Assembly (NCBI RefSeq): GCF_002093745.1
Contig: NZ_MTSB01000025.1
Coordinates: forward strand, 1 to 51,922
Direction of reading: 5' to 3'
DNA length: 51,922 nt
Source: Pseudomonas graminis
GTDB lineage: Bacteria; Pseudomonadota; Gammaproteobacteria; Pseudomonadales; Pseudomonadaceae
Position 1 is the first letter of the stretch; each line of letters begins with the position of its first letter. The position numbers and the translations under genes are program-made. Of the stretch, positions 9,894 to 19,741 are shown piece by piece. Under the pieces are notes generated by a model. It had not been told where the DNA came from, searched no databases, and worked only from the letters and a program-made list of their open reading frames with translations.

Positions 9894-10586
9894 TCAGGAC
9901 CAGCGCGCCAGCACATCCGGCAGCTGCGACAGGTTGTGAATCTCTGCGTCCGGCAGGCGGTCGGCGTCCCAGGCTTTGTTCTGCGGGTTGTACCAGATGG
10001 CACGCATGCCTGCCTGTTGCGCGCCCGCAATATCGTCGCTGGGGTGGTCGCCCACATGCACGGCCACGGAGCCATCAACGTTGGCGCGCCGTAGCGCCTC
10101 GTGAAACAACGCCGGGTCCGGCTTGCCGATACCGAGGTCTTCAGCGCACAGGGCAAAGGCGAAGTAGTCCGCCAGCCCAAGGCGCCGCACATCGGCATTG
10201 CCATTGGTGATAACGCCCAGCATGAAGGTCTTGGCGAGAATTTCCAGGGTGGGCTGCACCTCCGGGAAAATCTGTACCTGATGACGTCCATGCAGAAACA
10301 CTTCAAAACCCTCATCGGCGAGGTTCTGAGCCTCGTCGGAATCGTAGCCGGCGTCTTCAAGGGCGTGAAACAGCACGCGCCGACGCAGCGCACTGATCCG
10401 GTGTTTCAGGGAGGGGTCTGCGATCACCAGCCGCGAGCGGATTTCCCACAGGTGTTCAACGGGGATCGCGCCCAGCTCGGGCGCATGCTCCGCCAGCCAG
10501 TCGCGCAGCGTCGCCTCTGCGCCGGCAATGGCAGGTGCTGTGTCCCACAGCGTGTCGTCGAGATCGAACGTCACCAGCTTAATCAT
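9894..10586 (-). CDS. HAD family hydrolase
   Basis: A 230-residue haloacid-dehalogenase-superfamily phosphatase. Motif I is '[12 protein letters not shown]' (nucleophile Asp near residue 9), motif II 'GVITNGNAD', motif III '[10 protein letters not shown]' and motif IV '[14 protein letters not shown]'. The cap lies between motifs I and II, as in YigB-type FMN/sugar-phosphate phosphatases. The start at 10586 (MIKLVTFDL) overlaps the last eight bases of xerC, so translation is probably coupled. It is the last gene of the lptM-lysA-dapF-DUF484-xerC operon, as in other gammaproteobacteria where yigB follows xerC. Confidence 0.9.
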   Translation of the reverse strand: MIKLVTFDLDDTLWDTAPAIAGAEATLRDWLAEHAPELGAIPVEHLWEIRSRLVIADPSLKHRISALRRRVLFHALEDAGYDSDEAQNLADEGFEVFLHGRHQVQIFPEVQPTLEILAKTFMLGVITNGNADVRRLGLADYFAFALCAEDLGIGKPDPALFHEALRRANVDGSVAVHVGDHPSDDIAGAQQAGMRAIWYNPQNKAWDADRLPDAEIHNLSQLPDVLARWS

Positions 10587-11478
10587 CTGCAGATCCTTTA
10601 CGTTTCGCGCGCGGGTGTGCGTTGTCATAGACCGTCGCCAGGTGCTGAAAGTCCAGGTGCGTGTAGATCTGCGTCGTTTTGATATCCGCGTGACCCAACA
10701 GCTCCTGCACCGCACGCAGGTCCTGAGACGATTCCAGCAGATGACTGGCGAAAGAGTGGCGAAGCATGTGCGGGTGCAGGTTCTGCCCCAACTCTCGCTC
10801 GCCAGCCGCCTTGAGCCGGACCTGAACCGCCCGTGGGCCGAGGCGTTTGCCTTGCCGGGTCACGAACACCGCGTCGTCCTGCGGGTTGGCCAGCGCGCGC
10901 AACGGCAGCCAGGTTTCCAGCGCCCGGCGTGCCTTGCTGCCGACAGGCAATACGCGGGTCTTACTGCCTTTGCCCAGCACCTGCACCAAGCCATCGCTCA
11001 GGTCCAGTTGGTCGAGGTTCAGGCCGGTCAGCTCCGACAATCGCAAGCCTGATGAGTAGAACAGCTCCAGAATGGCCTGATCGCGTTGAGCCAGAAAATC
11101 ATCCTCCACGCCACCGTCCAGCAGTTGAGCGGTACGGTCGGTGTCCAGCGTCTTGGGCAGGCGCCGTTCGCCTTTAGGCGGAGAGAGCCCGTTCGCAGGG
11201 TCGTGCTGACAAATGCCCTCACGGTTCAGGTATTTGTAGAAACCACGCACTGCCGACAGCATTCGCGCCAGGCTGCGGGAAGACTGGCCTTGTTGATGCT
11301 GACGGGCCGTGAAACTGCGCAGGTGCTGGATATCAAGATCATTCCAGCTCGACAGTTGAGCCTTCTGGCAATACGCCAGAACCTTGCCCAGATCGCGTCG
11401 GTACGCTTCGAGGGTGTGGGGCGACACCTGGCGCTCACCGCGCAGGTGCATGCAGTAGGCGTCCAGATGCTGATCCAC
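10579..11478 (-). CDS. xerC: tyrosine recombinase XerC
   Basis: A 299-residue site-specific recombinase that acts with XerD at dif to resolve chromosome dimers during division. The N-terminal SAM-like core-binding domain starts [19 protein letters not shown]. The catalytic domain shows the first Arg in '[12 protein letters not shown]', His-x-x-Arg in '[14 protein letters not shown]', and His plus the nucleophilic Tyr in '[14 protein letters not shown]'. Its stop overlaps the HAD start, and the DUF484 gene ends two bases before its start. The operon order dapF-DUF484-xerC is the conserved one. Confidence 0.95.
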   Translation of the reverse strand: MDQHLDAYCMHLRGERQVSPHTLEAYRRDLGKVLAYCQKAQLSSWNDLDIQHLRSFTARQHQQGQSSRSLARMLSAVRGFYKYLNREGICQHDPANGLSPPKGERRLPKTLDTDRTAQLLDGGVEDDFLAQRDQAILELFYSSGLRLSELTGLNLDQLDLSDGLVQVLGKGSKTRVLPVGSKARRALETWLPLRALANPQDDAVFVTRQGKRLGPRAVQVRLKAAGERELGQNLHPHMLRHSFASHLLESSQDLRAVQELLGHADIKTTQIYTHLDFQHLATVYDNAHPRAKRKGSADD

Positions 11479-11480
11479 GG

Positions 11481-12215
11481 CTAGCGGACCGAGCGTAACG
11501 AGTGGGCGAAGCGGGGCAGCAGGCGGCTCAGCACGTCAGCGATATAACTGAGAAACAGCGTGCCGACGGAGCTTTTGTAATGCTGCGGATCGCGGCTGCC
11601 GATGGCCAGAACGCCATGCAGGCCCAGATGATTGAGGCTGGCAATGGCGGTCGAACCGACTTCCTTGCCTTGTTCTTCGCCGAACAGAAAGGCCAGCTCA
11701 TGCTCGCGCAGGGCGCCGCAGATAATCTTCTCGCCGATCAGGCCGCCGATGGCTTTCTGCGCCTCGGCGCCGCTTACCCAGCGACCTACCTGCATCGGCG
11801 TGTCGCTGAACAGGATCAGACTGACAAAGGGCACCTGAAAGTCCTGACGCAGGCTGTCTTCCACCGCGATGACCAACTCGTCCAGGCTGGTGGCGTCCAT
11901 CAGGGCGAGGTTCAGGCGACGGGTTTTCTCGAACAGGCGGTCGTTGTCGCGGGCGACGTCCATCAACTGTGACAGGCGATGGCGCATCTCGATGTTTCGT
12001 TCGCGCAACAGTTTGAGCTGGCGCTCGACCAGCGAGACCGTGTCGCCGCGCTGGTGCGGAATACGCATCGACACCAGCAGTTCGTCATGCTCGGCAAAGA
12101 AGTCGGGGTGTTCGAGCAGAAAAGCGATGACCGCCTCTGCTTCAAGGTCTGGCGCTGCGGTATCGACGGGCGATTCGCCGGGTGTGCCGGTTGAAGCGGG
12201 AGGCTGATCGGTCAT
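11481..12215 (-). CDS. DUF484 family protein (GAF-like)
   Basis: A 244-residue cytoplasmic protein of the DUF484/YigA family, found almost always between dapF and xerC. The N-terminal region has '[19 protein letters not shown]', typical of the family. A coiled stretch '[21 protein letters not shown]' follows, then a GAF-like domain ending '[20 protein letters not shown]'. The function is unknown; linkage to xerC suggests a link to cell division or chromosome processing, which is inference only. Confidence 0.9.
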   Translation of the reverse strand: MTDQPPASTGTPGESPVDTAAPDLEAEAVIAFLLEHPDFFAEHDELLVSMRIPHQRGDTVSLVERQLKLLRERNIEMRHRLSQLMDVARDNDRLFEKTRRLNLALMDATSLDELVIAVEDSLRQDFQVPFVSLILFSDTPMQVGRWVSGAEAQKAIGGLIGEKIICGALREHELAFLFGEEQGKEVGSTAIASLNHLGLHGVLAIGSRDPQHYKSSVGTLFLSYIADVLSRLLPRFAHSLRSVR

Positions 12216-12228
12216 CGTATTTACTCGC

Positions 12229-13059
12229 TTAAAGACGAACTTGGCCTTCGTAGACCCGTGTTGCAGGGCCGGTCATCATCACGGAATGTCCCGGGCCAGC
12301 CCATTCGATGGACAGGCGACCTCCGGGCAGGTCGATCAGCAAGGGCGAATCCATCCAGCCCTGGCTGATGGCGGCAACCGCTGCCGCGCAGGCGCCGGTG
12401 CCGCACGCCTGGGTTTCCCCTGCGCCGCGCTCCCAGACGCGCAACTGCGCGCGCTGGCGATCCACAACGTGCAGGAAGCCGACGTTGACCCGTGCCGGAA
12501 AGCGCGGGTGATGCTCGATCTTCGGCCCCAGTTCATGCACGGGCGCATTGTTGATGTCGTTGACCCGCAACACGGCGTGAGGGTTGCCCATCGACACGGC
12601 GGCCATTTCAATGGTCTTTCCGTCCACTTCGACGGAGTAGCAGGTGGCTTGCTCCGGTGCCTGGAAGGGTATCTCTTCCGGAACGAAGCGGGGCGGCCCC
12701 ATATCGACGCTGATCTGTCCGTCGCTGCGGATATCCAGCTCGATGATGCCGCCTTTGGTCTCGACGCGTATCTGCTTCTTGGCGGTCAGGCGCTTGTCGA
12801 GCACGAAACGGGCGAAACAGCGTGCGCCGTTGCCGCATTGTTCGACTTCAGACCCGTCCGAGTTGAAGATCCGATAGCGAAAGTCCACGTCCGGATTGTT
12901 GGGCGCCTCGACCAGCAGTAGCTGATCGAAACCGATACCGGTGTGGCGGTCGCCCCACTGTTTGGCGTGCTTGGGCAAAATATGCGCGTGCTGACTCACC
13001 AGGTCCAGGACCATGAAGTCATTACCCAGCCCGTGCATCTTGGTAAAACGCAGCAGCAT
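12229..13059 (-). CDS. dapF: diaminopimelate epimerase
   Basis: A 276-residue enzyme that converts LL- to meso-diaminopimelate for lysine and peptidoglycan synthesis. The start [19 protein letters not shown] is the family N-terminus. The two catalytic cysteines sit in '[13 protein letters not shown]' (about residue 73) and '[12 protein letters not shown]' (about residue 217). The ATG at 13059 is four bases downstream of the lysA stop, so the genes are coupled. Lysine synthesis is completed by LysA, encoded just upstream. Confidence 0.97.
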   Translation of the reverse strand: MLLRFTKMHGLGNDFMVLDLVSQHAHILPKHAKQWGDRHTGIGFDQLLLVEAPNNPDVDFRYRIFNSDGSEVEQCGNGARCFARFVLDKRLTAKKQIRVETKGGIIELDIRSDGQISVDMGPPRFVPEEIPFQAPEQATCYSVEVDGKTIEMAAVSMGNPHAVLRVNDINNAPVHELGPKIEHHPRFPARVNVGFLHVVDRQRAQLRVWERGAGETQACGTGACAAAVAAISQGWMDSPLLIDLPGGRLSIEWAGPGHSVMMTGPATRVYEGQVRL

Positions 13060-13063
13060 GGGA

Positions 13064-14311
13064 TTACTCCGGCAGCAGGCTTTCGCCAGCGAACAGCTCG
13101 GCCACGGTTTCGCGACGACGCACTTCAAAAGCCTGGGAACCGTCGACCAGTACCTCGGCAGCACGGCCACGGGTGTTGTAGTTCGAACTCATGACAAAAC
13201 CGTAAGCGCCGGCTGAATGCACCGCCAGCAGGTCGCCCTCGGCCAGCGCCAGTTCGCGGCCCTTGGCCAGGAAATCGCCGGTTTCGCAGATCGGCCCTAC
13301 GATGTCGTAGGCGCGGGCTTCGCTGTCACGCGGACGCACCGCCGTGACGTCCATCCAGGCCTGATACAGGGCCGGACGGATCAGGTCGTTCATCGCCGCA
13401 TCGACGATGGCGAAATCCTTGTGTTCGGTGTGCTTGAGGTATTCGACACGGGTCAGCAGCACGCCCGCATTGGCCACGATGAAACGCCCCGGTTCGAACA
13501 ACAGGCCCAGATCACGACCGGCAAGACGCTCGCGCACGGCTTTGATGTAGTCGGCTGCCAGCGGCGGCTCTTCATCGCGGTAACGCACACCAAGACCGCC
13601 GCCCAGGTCGATGTGGTGCAAGTGAATGCCGCAATCGCCCAGACGATCAACCAGGTCCAGCAGGCGGTCCAGCGCATCGATGAACGGCTCAAGCGTGGTC
13701 AGTTGTGAACCGATGTGGCAGTCGACGCCGATCACTTCCAGATTCGGCAACTGCGAGGCGCGAATGTAAACGTCTTCAGCCGCCGCGATGGCAATGCCGA
13801 ACTTGTTTTCTTTCAGGCCCGTGGAGATGTACGGGTGAGTGCCGGCGTCCACGTCCGGATTGACGCGCAGCGAAATCGGCGCACGAACGTTCAGTTCAGC
13901 GGCCACTTCCTGCAGGCGCTCCAGCTCGTCGGTGGATTCGACGTTGAAGCAATGGACGCCGACTTCAAGGGCGCGACGCATGTCTTCACGGGTCTTGCCG
14001 ACACCGGAAAACACGATCTTCTCCGCCTTGCCGCCAGCGGCCAGCACACGCTCGAGCTCGCCACGCGACACAATGTCAAAACCGGCGCCAAGGCGCGCCA
14101 GGACATTGAGTACGCCCAGGTTGGAGTTGGCTTTGACGGCGAAGCAGACCATATGCGGCATACCGCTCAGCGCATCGGCGTAGGCACGGTATTGCGCTTC
14201 GATGTGAGCGCGTGAGTAGACATACGTCGGCGTGCCGAAGCGTTCGGCAATGGCAGACAATGCTACCCCTTCCGCGAACAGCTCACCGTCGCGGTAGTTG
14301 AAGGCGTCCAT
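13064..14311 (-). CDS. lysA: diaminopimelate decarboxylase
   Basis: A 415-residue PLP enzyme that decarboxylates meso-diaminopimelate to lysine. The PLP lysine is in '[15 protein letters not shown]' (about residue 60), the 'HIGSQ' motif is near 197, and the active-site Cys lies in '[14 protein letters not shown]'. Beta-barrel and sheet domains are complete and of normal length. It is preceded by lptM (nine bases) and followed by dapF (four bases) in one operon. Confidence 0.97.
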   Translation of the reverse strand: MDAFNYRDGELFAEGVALSAIAERFGTPTYVYSRAHIEAQYRAYADALSGMPHMVCFAVKANSNLGVLNVLARLGAGFDIVSRGELERVLAAGGKAEKIVFSGVGKTREDMRRALEVGVHCFNVESTDELERLQEVAAELNVRAPISLRVNPDVDAGTHPYISTGLKENKFGIAIAAAEDVYIRASQLPNLEVIGVDCHIGSQLTTLEPFIDALDRLLDLVDRLGDCGIHLHHIDLGGGLGVRYRDEEPPLAADYIKAVRERLAGRDLGLLFEPGRFIVANAGVLLTRVEYLKHTEHKDFAIVDAAMNDLIRPALYQAWMDVTAVRPRDSEARAYDIVGPICETGDFLAKGRELALAEGDLLAVHSAGAYGFVMSSNYNTRGRAAEVLVDGSQAFEVRRRETVAELFAGESLLPE

Positions 14312-14320
14312 TGGATTCCC

Positions 14321-14467
14321 TTAAAGGTGCTTGTGCGATTGCGATTTGGCTTGTTCTTCCGGGGTTTTGGTGTCATCCGGCAGATACAGCGGGCCTTTCT
14401 GGCCACAGGCGGTAACAAGACAAGCGACCGCGACAAGCGCAGCAAGCGAAGAGATCAGGCGCTTCAT
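14321..14467 (-). CDS. lptM: LPS translocon maturation chaperone LptM (small lipoprotein)
   Basis: A 48-residue lipoprotein. The signal MKRLISSLAALVAVACLVTAC ends in the lipobox L-V-T-A-C (acylated Cys near residue 21), followed by 'GQKGPLYLPDD', the YifL/LptM signature. LptM helps disulfide maturation of the outer-membrane LPS translocon LptDE. The gene commonly precedes lysA/dapF. The ATG at 14467 has AAGGAT upstream. It is divergent from cyaY with about 200 bases between. Confidence 0.85.
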   Translation of the reverse strand: MKRLISSLAALVAVACLVTACGQKGPLYLPDDTKTPEEQAKSQSHKHL

Positions 14468-14673
14468 GGCGAAATCCTTTGTAAAAGCATTAATTGCGCC
14501 CGAGTATACCGACCACCCGGCAGCTTGCCTATGCGAGGGGCTTCCCGTCTGGCAGGCCCGGGAGATTAATGCGTTTCTGTCACAACAACTGACGGTTAGG
14601 CTTTGCATTTGCCCGACGGCGTCCGTATCTTGCCCGTTTGCGCCATCAGCAGACACTTATCGAGGTTCCCGTA

Positions 14674-15006
14674 ATGAGTTTGACCGAAGCGCGCTTTCAC
14701 GACCTGGTCGATGCGACTCAGCAGAATATCGAAGACGTTTTCGATGACAGTGGCCTGGACGTGGATCTGGAAAACTCGGCCGGTGTACTGACCGTCAGGT
14801 TCGAAGGCGGCTCGCAGCTTATTTTCAGCCGTCAGGAGCCTTTGCGTCAGCTTTGGCTGGCTGCCAAATCCGGTGGCTTTCATTTCGACTACGACGAAGT
14901 CGAGAGCCGTTGGGTGTGCGATTCCAGTGATGAGCTGCTCAGCGAGATGCTTAAGCGTTTTACCCTCGAGCAGGCTGGCGTCGAGCTGGACTTCGACGAG
15001 ATCTGA
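14674..15006 (+). CDS. cyaY: iron donor protein CyaY (frataxin)
   Basis: A 110-residue bacterial frataxin that binds iron and modulates cysteine-desulfurase-driven Fe-S cluster assembly. The start MSLTEARFHDLVDATQQNIEDVFDD carries the acidic first helix. 'GVLTVRFEGGSQLIFSRQEPLRQLWLAAKSGGFHF' is the conserved sheet. The ATG at 14674 is used because MSLTE is the family N-terminus. A DUF1289 gene begins two bases after its stop. Confidence 0.93.
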   Translation: MSLTEARFHDLVDATQQNIEDVFDDSGLDVDLENSAGVLTVRFEGGSQLIFSRQEPLRQLWLAAKSGGFHFDYDEVESRWVCDSSDELLSEMLKRFTLEQAGVELDFDEI

Positions 15007-15008
15007 TC

Positions 15009-15245
15009 GTGAGCCAGACACCCGTTCGCCCGCCCAAATCGCTTTTCAGCAACGTCAGCCCGGCAGTGGCATCACCTTGTATCAGCCTGTGTCGGCTTGA
15101 TGAACAGAAGGTCTGCCTGGGGTGTTTTCGACATGTCGAAGATATCCGCGAATGGCGCTCGGCCGATGACGACCGTCGTCGGCAGATTCGCCGTGACGCC
15201 GATCAACGGCGCGCTGACGTCGAGACTGGCCAGGCTGCGGGCTGA
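15009..15245 (+). CDS. DUF1289 domain-containing small protein
   Basis: A 78-residue protein starting at GTG 15009, two bases after cyaY. It carries 'SPCISLCRLDEQKVCLGCFRHVEDIREW', the four-cysteine pattern (C-x3-C-x7-C-x2-C) of DUF1289, probably a small metal-binding (zinc or iron) site. The function is unknown; translational coupling to cyaY hints at Fe-S or iron metabolism. A hairpin terminator follows. Confidence 0.8.
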   Translation: MSQTPVRPPKSLFSNVSPAVASPCISLCRLDEQKVCLGCFRHVEDIREWRSADDDRRRQIRRDADQRRADVETGQAAG

Positions 15246-15319
15246 GACCTTGCCGGGTTGTGTATTTATTGCGCTGTGTTAGTGTCGAAGGCAGCTTCTT
15301 CAGACAGAGAAGCCCGTCA

Positions 15320-15347
15320 AACCCCGCCCACCCGGCGGGGTTTTGTT
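15320..15347 (+). terminator. intrinsic terminator of cyaY-DUF1289
   Basis: AACCCCGCC (15320-15328) pairs with GGCGGGGTT (15334-15342) over a 5-base loop and runs into TTTTGTTTT. It lies about 75 bases after the DUF1289 stop and just before the rnk ribosome site. Confidence 0.85.
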
Positions 15348-15381
15348 TTATTCACGGAGAATAAAGGAGTCTGCCCAGACC

Positions 15382-15789
15382 ATGACCACAGCACCTTCGA
15401 TCATCCTCACCCGACTCGACGTACAGCGTCTTGAGCGCTTTATCGCCAGCCAGGACGAAGACTTGCCGGGCATCCAGGCGTTACAGGCTGAACTGGACCG
15501 CGCTGACCAGGTGGTTGGCCACGATGAAGTGCCTGCGGGCGTTGTGACCATGAATTCGCGTGTGCATTGCCGCGAAGAAGTCAGTGGCAAGGATTACCAC
15601 CTCACGCTGGTCTACCCGGAAGATGCCGGTGCAGAAGGCACGGTTTCGGTCCTGGCGCCAATGGGCTCGGCCCTGCTCGGCCTGCAGGTCGGCCAGCACA
15701 TCGACTGGCCCGCGCCAGGTGGCAAGACCCTCAAACTCACCTTGCTGGCGGTCGAATATCAGCCGGAAGCGGCGGGCGACTACGAGTAA
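15382..15789 (+). CDS. rnk: nucleoside diphosphate kinase regulator Rnk
   Basis: A 135-residue protein with an N-terminal helical pair and a C-terminal GreA/GreB-like domain ('LTLVYPEDAGAEGTVSVLAP' to 'GLQVGQHIDWPAPGG'). Rnk binds RNA polymerase near the secondary channel and affects nucleoside diphosphate kinase and alginate levels in pseudomonads. The ATG at 15382 has AAAGGAG about 15 bases upstream, somewhat far, but MTTAPSIILTRLDVQRLE matches the family start. It is convergent with cyaA. Confidence 0.9.
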   Translation: MTTAPSIILTRLDVQRLERFIASQDEDLPGIQALQAELDRADQVVGHDEVPAGVVTMNSRVHCREEVSGKDYHLTLVYPEDAGAEGTVSVLAPMGSALLGLQVGQHIDWPAPGGKTLKLTLLAVEYQPEAAGDYE

Positions 15790-15811
15790 CCCACGTCGCG
15801 CCGCACATCCA

Positions 15812-15866
15812 GGATCAGACGCAGGGCGTCCAGAGCTGCATTCCCATGCGGGAGCGTGAGGAATGA
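15812..15866. repeat. partial P. syringae-type palindromic intergenic repeat
   Basis: Between the convergent rnk and cyaA ends lies 'GACGCAGGGCGTCCAGAGC' followed by 'TGCATTCCCATGCGGGAGCG'. This is one arm of the palindromic intergenic element seen complete at 32181-32298 (shared parts: GACGC-AG-GCGTCCAG and TGCAT..CC...GCGGG). The left arm has been lost or has decayed. Confidence 0.5.
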
Positions 15867-15876
15867 GAGGTGCCCG

Positions 15877-18723
15877 TCAGGCCTGATCCATCGCCTCGTT
15901 CAGCAACTTTTCCAGCTCGGCCTTGTGGCGCAGGAAGAGGATGCTTTGCCCGTGTCGCTCATCCAGCAGGCCGGAGATGTCCAGGTCGGTGATGTAGCAG
16001 CGATAGCGCTGAGGCTCCAGGCGTTTGCCGAGGATTTGTTGTGCAACGGCCGCGTACAGCTGATCGCCATACTCCAGCTCGGAAAACTCGCAGTTGTCGC
16101 AGTACAGGGTGGTGTTCAACTGCCCCGGCGAGGCTTCTTCGATGATTGCCTGCACGTCGTAAAACGGTTTGTCCGTCGCGGTCGGTGCCAGGCGCTGTTC
16201 GACACGTTTGGCAAACCCTGGGCCTGAAGGCTGCACCTGGTAATAAAGGGTCTCCAGGGAAAGCGGCTCGGACGGGTTGTCCAGCGGCAACGAGGCGCCC
16301 CGTCGATAGACCAGCGAGTGAAAAAAGCGCTGCAGCGGCAGCAGCAGGCTTTGTTCGTCGTGGTAAGGCACGCGCTGGTGCCAGAGCGAATTGTGTTCGT
16401 CCAGCACGTACAGGTCGGCATCCGGTTCGTTGATCCGGTAAAACACCTGAATGCATTCCGGTTGCCCGAGCGGCAGAATCAGCGCCAGGTCGTGGCCGTC
16501 CAGCGCCTGGGGGTCGAGGTGCAGAGGGCTGTAGCGCGGCAGTTCCTCACCCAGGTACTTGAACAGCCCCGGCAGGCTGTTGACCACCACATGGCCGACC
16601 TGTCCCGGCCTGATCTCCAGAACGTGATACTGCTGCTGCACCTGAATCAGGTAGCGGTGGTTGAGCCGTCTGGCGAGTAACCGTTGCGCAGTGCTGATCA
16701 GTTCTTCAACGCGCTGGGCGATGGCCGGTGCGCGGTTATGACAGAAACAACGCACGCGAATCTGCGGCTGATCACCGTTCTCCGGCAAGCTGCCCAGCAG
16801 TTCGCTCATGCAATCGAGCAGGGCGTGCGGGCCGTCATAGCGGTTGACCAGCGTTTCGTTCCAGCTATTGAGCGTGATCTGGTCCAGCGTCAGCACCAGG
16901 TTTTCCCGAACCCCAGCGTAACTGAGGGCGTCGGTGCGCTCCGTGGTCATCAGAATGTTGAGGTCCCGGTGATGCCTGAGCGGATCGACGCCGACATTGA
17001 CCAGCAGCAGTATTTCGCTGGGCACGCTCGGTTTGAGCAGTGCGTCGTCGCTGACCTCGGGCAGCGGCAATTCGATGCTCTGCTGCAAGGCGCCCATCAG
17101 GTTGAACAGCTCGAGCTCACTCAAATCGCTGGTGCCCGGATGCAGCGCCACGCGGGTCGTGGCGTCGATCACGGTGTTTCGGTGGCACCAGGTCAACAGC
17201 TCCAGCAATTCCCGACTGCGCTTGACGGGCGTAAAGTTCGGCCATTCATGAATGCTTAAATTACCGTTGTACAGCGCCCATTGGTGCTTGCCCGGCTCGC
17301 GCTTGTTGGGCGAATGCACCAGCGTCAGCGTGTCTTCGGCCAGGTCCGGGGCAATTCCCGGATTGATGTTCTCGACCTTGCCCGCCTTGCGCTCGAAGGC
17401 CGCGTAAAGGCGGCGTCCGAGGATGGTCAGGTCGCGGGCGCTGAGCATGTCGGCGGTGCTTTGCGTTCTGGCGAACTGGGTCTGAAAGCGATAACTGTAA
17501 TTCAGCTCGTTGACCAGCGAGCGGCGCTCATTCGCCACCTGACGTACTTTCCACTGGCTGCGGCTGTCGAGCAGCGCCAGGTGGCGCTCATCCCATCCCC
17601 ATTCTGCGGTCAGCCGCTCCAGCAACTGGCGCTGCCAGCCGATCCCGCGTTGACGCGTAGGGCCGCTGAGCTTCTTGTTGACCTTCAGGTACAGGCTGCG
17701 CCGCACCAGTTCCAGGCGCTCTGGCTCTTTGCGCGCTTGCAGGTGCTCTTCGATGCGTCGGTAAACGACCACATACGGGTCCAGCTCGTCCAGGTCCAGT
17801 TGATTGGCGAACACCGCTTGCTTGAAGCGCAGGCTCAGGCACTGAACGCGTGGGTGTTCGCTGGAATACACCTCGATCAACAGCAGCTTGAGCACTGACT
17901 TGTAGGGGGATTCAATGCCTTTGAACAGTTGCCACAGCCCGGCGCCGACGAATTCTGCTGGCGGAATATGCGACATCGGGCCGAGATCGAGCACTTCACT
18001 GGCCCGAATGAACCGTTTGTTCAGCAGGGTATGGGTGTATTCCTCGTAATTCTGCTCTTCGTAGACCGGCACCATCCACCACATCGGGGTGCGCCCGGCG
18101 AGCCAGATCGCGGTGCGATAAAACTCGTCCAGCAGCAGATAATGCTGGGTCGTGCCACAGTCATCGGAGCTGAGCTGCGAGTCGCGATCACCGTTCCTGA
18201 AGCGCTGCGGGTCGATCAGGAAAAAATGCGCTTCCGCGCCCATGGTCGCGGCCCACGCTTCGAGTGCCTGGCACTTCTTGCGCAGTTCGGCGACAGCGTC
18301 TGCGTCCAGTTCGCTGTCATGGCAGACCCACACGTCCATGTCGCTTTGTTCAGCCTGTGCCAGCGTGCCGAGGCTGCCCATCAGGAACAGGCCGTGAATC
18401 GGTCGTGGCGGATTGCCGTGGCGCGCTTTGTACGAGAAAGAGCGCGTCAGGCGCTGTGCTTCGGCCAGTGCCAGTGGGTCAGGCTCATAATGTGAAACGC
18501 CAGCCGGCGTGCTGCCGGAAACGTAGCCGGGCAACAGCGGGTGATTGACGTGAAAGAACAGCGGCAGCAGCGTCAGAACACTTTGCTGGCGAGTTGACAG
18601 GCCTTCGAGCGCGCGCGCGTATCGCCCGTCATTGAGGGACAGGAAACGGGTGCGCAGCTGGCTGAGAACCTTGCGGTCGATGCCCTCATCCAGGTCGGGG
18701 CGAATTTCAGGATTACGCGTCAT
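15877..18723 (-). CDS. cyaA: class I adenylate cyclase
   Basis: A 948-residue class I (enterobacterial-type) adenylate cyclase making cAMP from ATP for CRP/Vfr signalling. The N-terminal catalytic domain contains 'LFLMGSLGTLAQAEQSDMD' continuing to VWVCHD, with the Gly-Ser and Asp-x-Asp metal motif of the nucleotidyltransferase fold. Further catalytic-domain blocks such as 'DPQRFRNG' and 'LLDEFYRTAIWLAG' follow. The long C-terminal half is the regulatory domain. Its length is slightly above the E. coli enzyme (848 residues), as usual in pseudomonads. It stands alone, with a 183-base upstream gap for its promoter. Confidence 0.96.
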   Translation of the reverse strand: MTRNPEIRPDLDEGIDRKVLSQLRTRFLSLNDGRYARALEGLSTRQQSVLTLLPLFFHVNHPLLPGYVSGSTPAGVSHYEPDPLALAEAQRLTRSFSYKARHGNPPRPIHGLFLMGSLGTLAQAEQSDMDVWVCHDSELDADAVAELRKKCQALEAWAATMGAEAHFFLIDPQRFRNGDRDSQLSSDDCGTTQHYLLLDEFYRTAIWLAGRTPMWWMVPVYEEQNYEEYTHTLLNKRFIRASEVLDLGPMSHIPPAEFVGAGLWQLFKGIESPYKSVLKLLLIEVYSSEHPRVQCLSLRFKQAVFANQLDLDELDPYVVVYRRIEEHLQARKEPERLELVRRSLYLKVNKKLSGPTRQRGIGWQRQLLERLTAEWGWDERHLALLDSRSQWKVRQVANERRSLVNELNYSYRFQTQFARTQSTADMLSARDLTILGRRLYAAFERKAGKVENINPGIAPDLAEDTLTLVHSPNKREPGKHQWALYNGNLSIHEWPNFTPVKRSRELLELLTWCHRNTVIDATTRVALHPGTSDLSELELFNLMGALQQSIELPLPEVSDDALLKPSVPSEILLLVNVGVDPLRHHRDLNILMTTERTDALSYAGVRENLVLTLDQITLNSWNETLVNRYDGPHALLDCMSELLGSLPENGDQPQIRVRCFCHNRAPAIAQRVEELISTAQRLLARRLNHRYLIQVQQQYHVLEIRPGQVGHVVVNSLPGLFKYLGEELPRYSPLHLDPQALDGHDLALILPLGQPECIQVFYRINEPDADLYVLDEHNSLWHQRVPYHDEQSLLLPLQRFFHSLVYRRGASLPLDNPSEPLSLETLYYQVQPSGPGFAKRVEQRLAPTATDKPFYDVQAIIEEASPGQLNTTLYCDNCEFSELEYGDQLYAAVAQQILGKRLEPQRYRCYITDLDISGLLDERHGQSILFLRHKAELEKLLNEAMDQA

Positions 18724-18866
18724 CGCAACTCAAGGCATCTGGCCTGTGCAGGCGTGGAATTACTGAGCAAGATGGCGAAGAAGGTTTGCAGCCGAGAGAA
18801 AGTGGGTTCGGTCGGGTTGTTATTCTGGCGCCAGTCTTCGTTATCGACCGGCAGTCAGATAAGTGA

Positions 18867-18899
18867 AGGGCCTGCCACGGTTATTTGTGCGCAGGCCCT
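18867..18899 (-). terminator. hairpin after the TIGR02647 gene
   Basis: AGGGCCTGC (18867-18875) and GCAGGCCCT (18891-18899) form a perfect 9-bp stem with a 15-base loop, just downstream of the minus-strand gene ending at 18907. On that strand the tail after the stem is only moderately T-rich, so the terminator call is moderate. Confidence 0.5.
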
Positions 18900-18906
18900 G
18901 CCTCGT

Positions 18907-19155
18907 TCAGGCGGCCTGTTTTGACACGCTGAGGATGGTCAGCAGGGATTGCGCATGTTGCGCCGCTTCAAGCCCGAGGCTGGTCAGATAACCGCCATCG
19001 ACCTGGGTCGTCAGCCCTTTTTCGAAGAGTCTTTGTGCTGCTGCAACGGCAGTGGGGGCCGCTACGTGGTGGACTTTGAGGCCTTCCTGGGTGTTTCCCA
19101 GATTGAACAGTGCAAGGATTTCCAGTTCGGCAACCAGCTCAGGGGTATACGACAT
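18907..19155 (-). CDS. TIGR02647 family protein
   Basis: An 82-residue conserved Pseudomonas protein. 'MSYTPELVAELEILALFNL' and 'VAAAQRLFEKGLTTQVDGGYLTSLG' match what I recall of the TIGR02647 family, a short helical protein with a winged-helix-like end ('GYLTSLGLEAAQHAQ'). GGAGTACCT precedes the ATG. The function is unknown; a small DNA-binding role is possible. Confidence 0.75.
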   Translation of the reverse strand: MSYTPELVAELEILALFNLGNTQEGLKVHHVAAPTAVAAAQRLFEKGLTTQVDGGYLTSLGLEAAQHAQSLLTILSVSKQAA

Positions 19156-19372
19156 AGGTACTCCAGACTTTTTGTAGTAAGACGACCTCGCCGGCTGGCG
19201 GGCAGTGCTCTGGAATCGACGTGTCCGTTCTGCGCTCGTCGGTTCTGAGTGACCGTCAAAGCCGGTTTGGCGAGATAGCCCCGGAGGATTCAGCGGCAGC
19301 GGGGCATTTGCAGTGTAGTCAGCGTCTTAAGTGTTTGCAGCATATATATTGCCGGTATGGCCGGCGGACCGA

Positions 19373-19648
19373 TTATTTCTCGGGCGGCAACTCAGGCAGG
19401 GCGCGCAGCGCGGCTTCGTACCATTGCGTGTCGAACGCGCGGTTTTGCTCGAGCAGGGCATCGATCTCGATGGCCAGAACGTGTGCCATCATTTCAAGAA
19501 TGTCTTCGCGCTCGTAGTTGACCAGGGTAAGCATGTTGAACACGGCTTTGGCCGCTGGCGGGTTACCGGATTCGATCTGGTTTTCAATGGCTTCGATCAG
19601 GGTCGAGGCGGCAAATTCTTCTTCGTCGTTGTCGATTGCGTCGGTCAT
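19373..19648 (-). CDS. conserved hypothetical protein
   Basis: A 91-residue acidic, all-helical protein (MTDAIDNDEEEFAASTLIEA...). AGAGGATTTAAC precedes the ATG, and codon use resembles the neighbours. No signal peptide, membrane segment or motif is visible. I do not recognise the family; the sequence looks like a conserved pseudomonad gene. It lies downstream of the symporter gene on the same strand, but a hairpin terminator separates them. Confidence 0.7.
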   Translation of the reverse strand: MTDAIDNDEEEFAASTLIEAIENQIESGNPPAAKAVFNMLTLVNYEREDILEMMAHVLAIEIDALLEQNRAFDTQWYEAALRALPELPPEK

Positions 19649-19696
19649 GTTAAATCCTCTGATAAGGCGGGCAGTCTAACCGGGGGCCTGAAAACA

Positions 19697-19722
19697 ACAA
19701 ACCCCGGCATTCCGGGGTTTGT
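19697..19722 (-). terminator. intrinsic terminator of the symporter gene
   Basis: ACAAACCCCGG (19697-19707) pairs with CCGGGGTTTGT (19712-19722) over a 4-base loop. Read on the minus strand the stem is followed by TGTTTTC, a usable U-tract. Confidence 0.75.
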
Positions 19723-19741
19723 GAGCACAACGGCTGGAGAG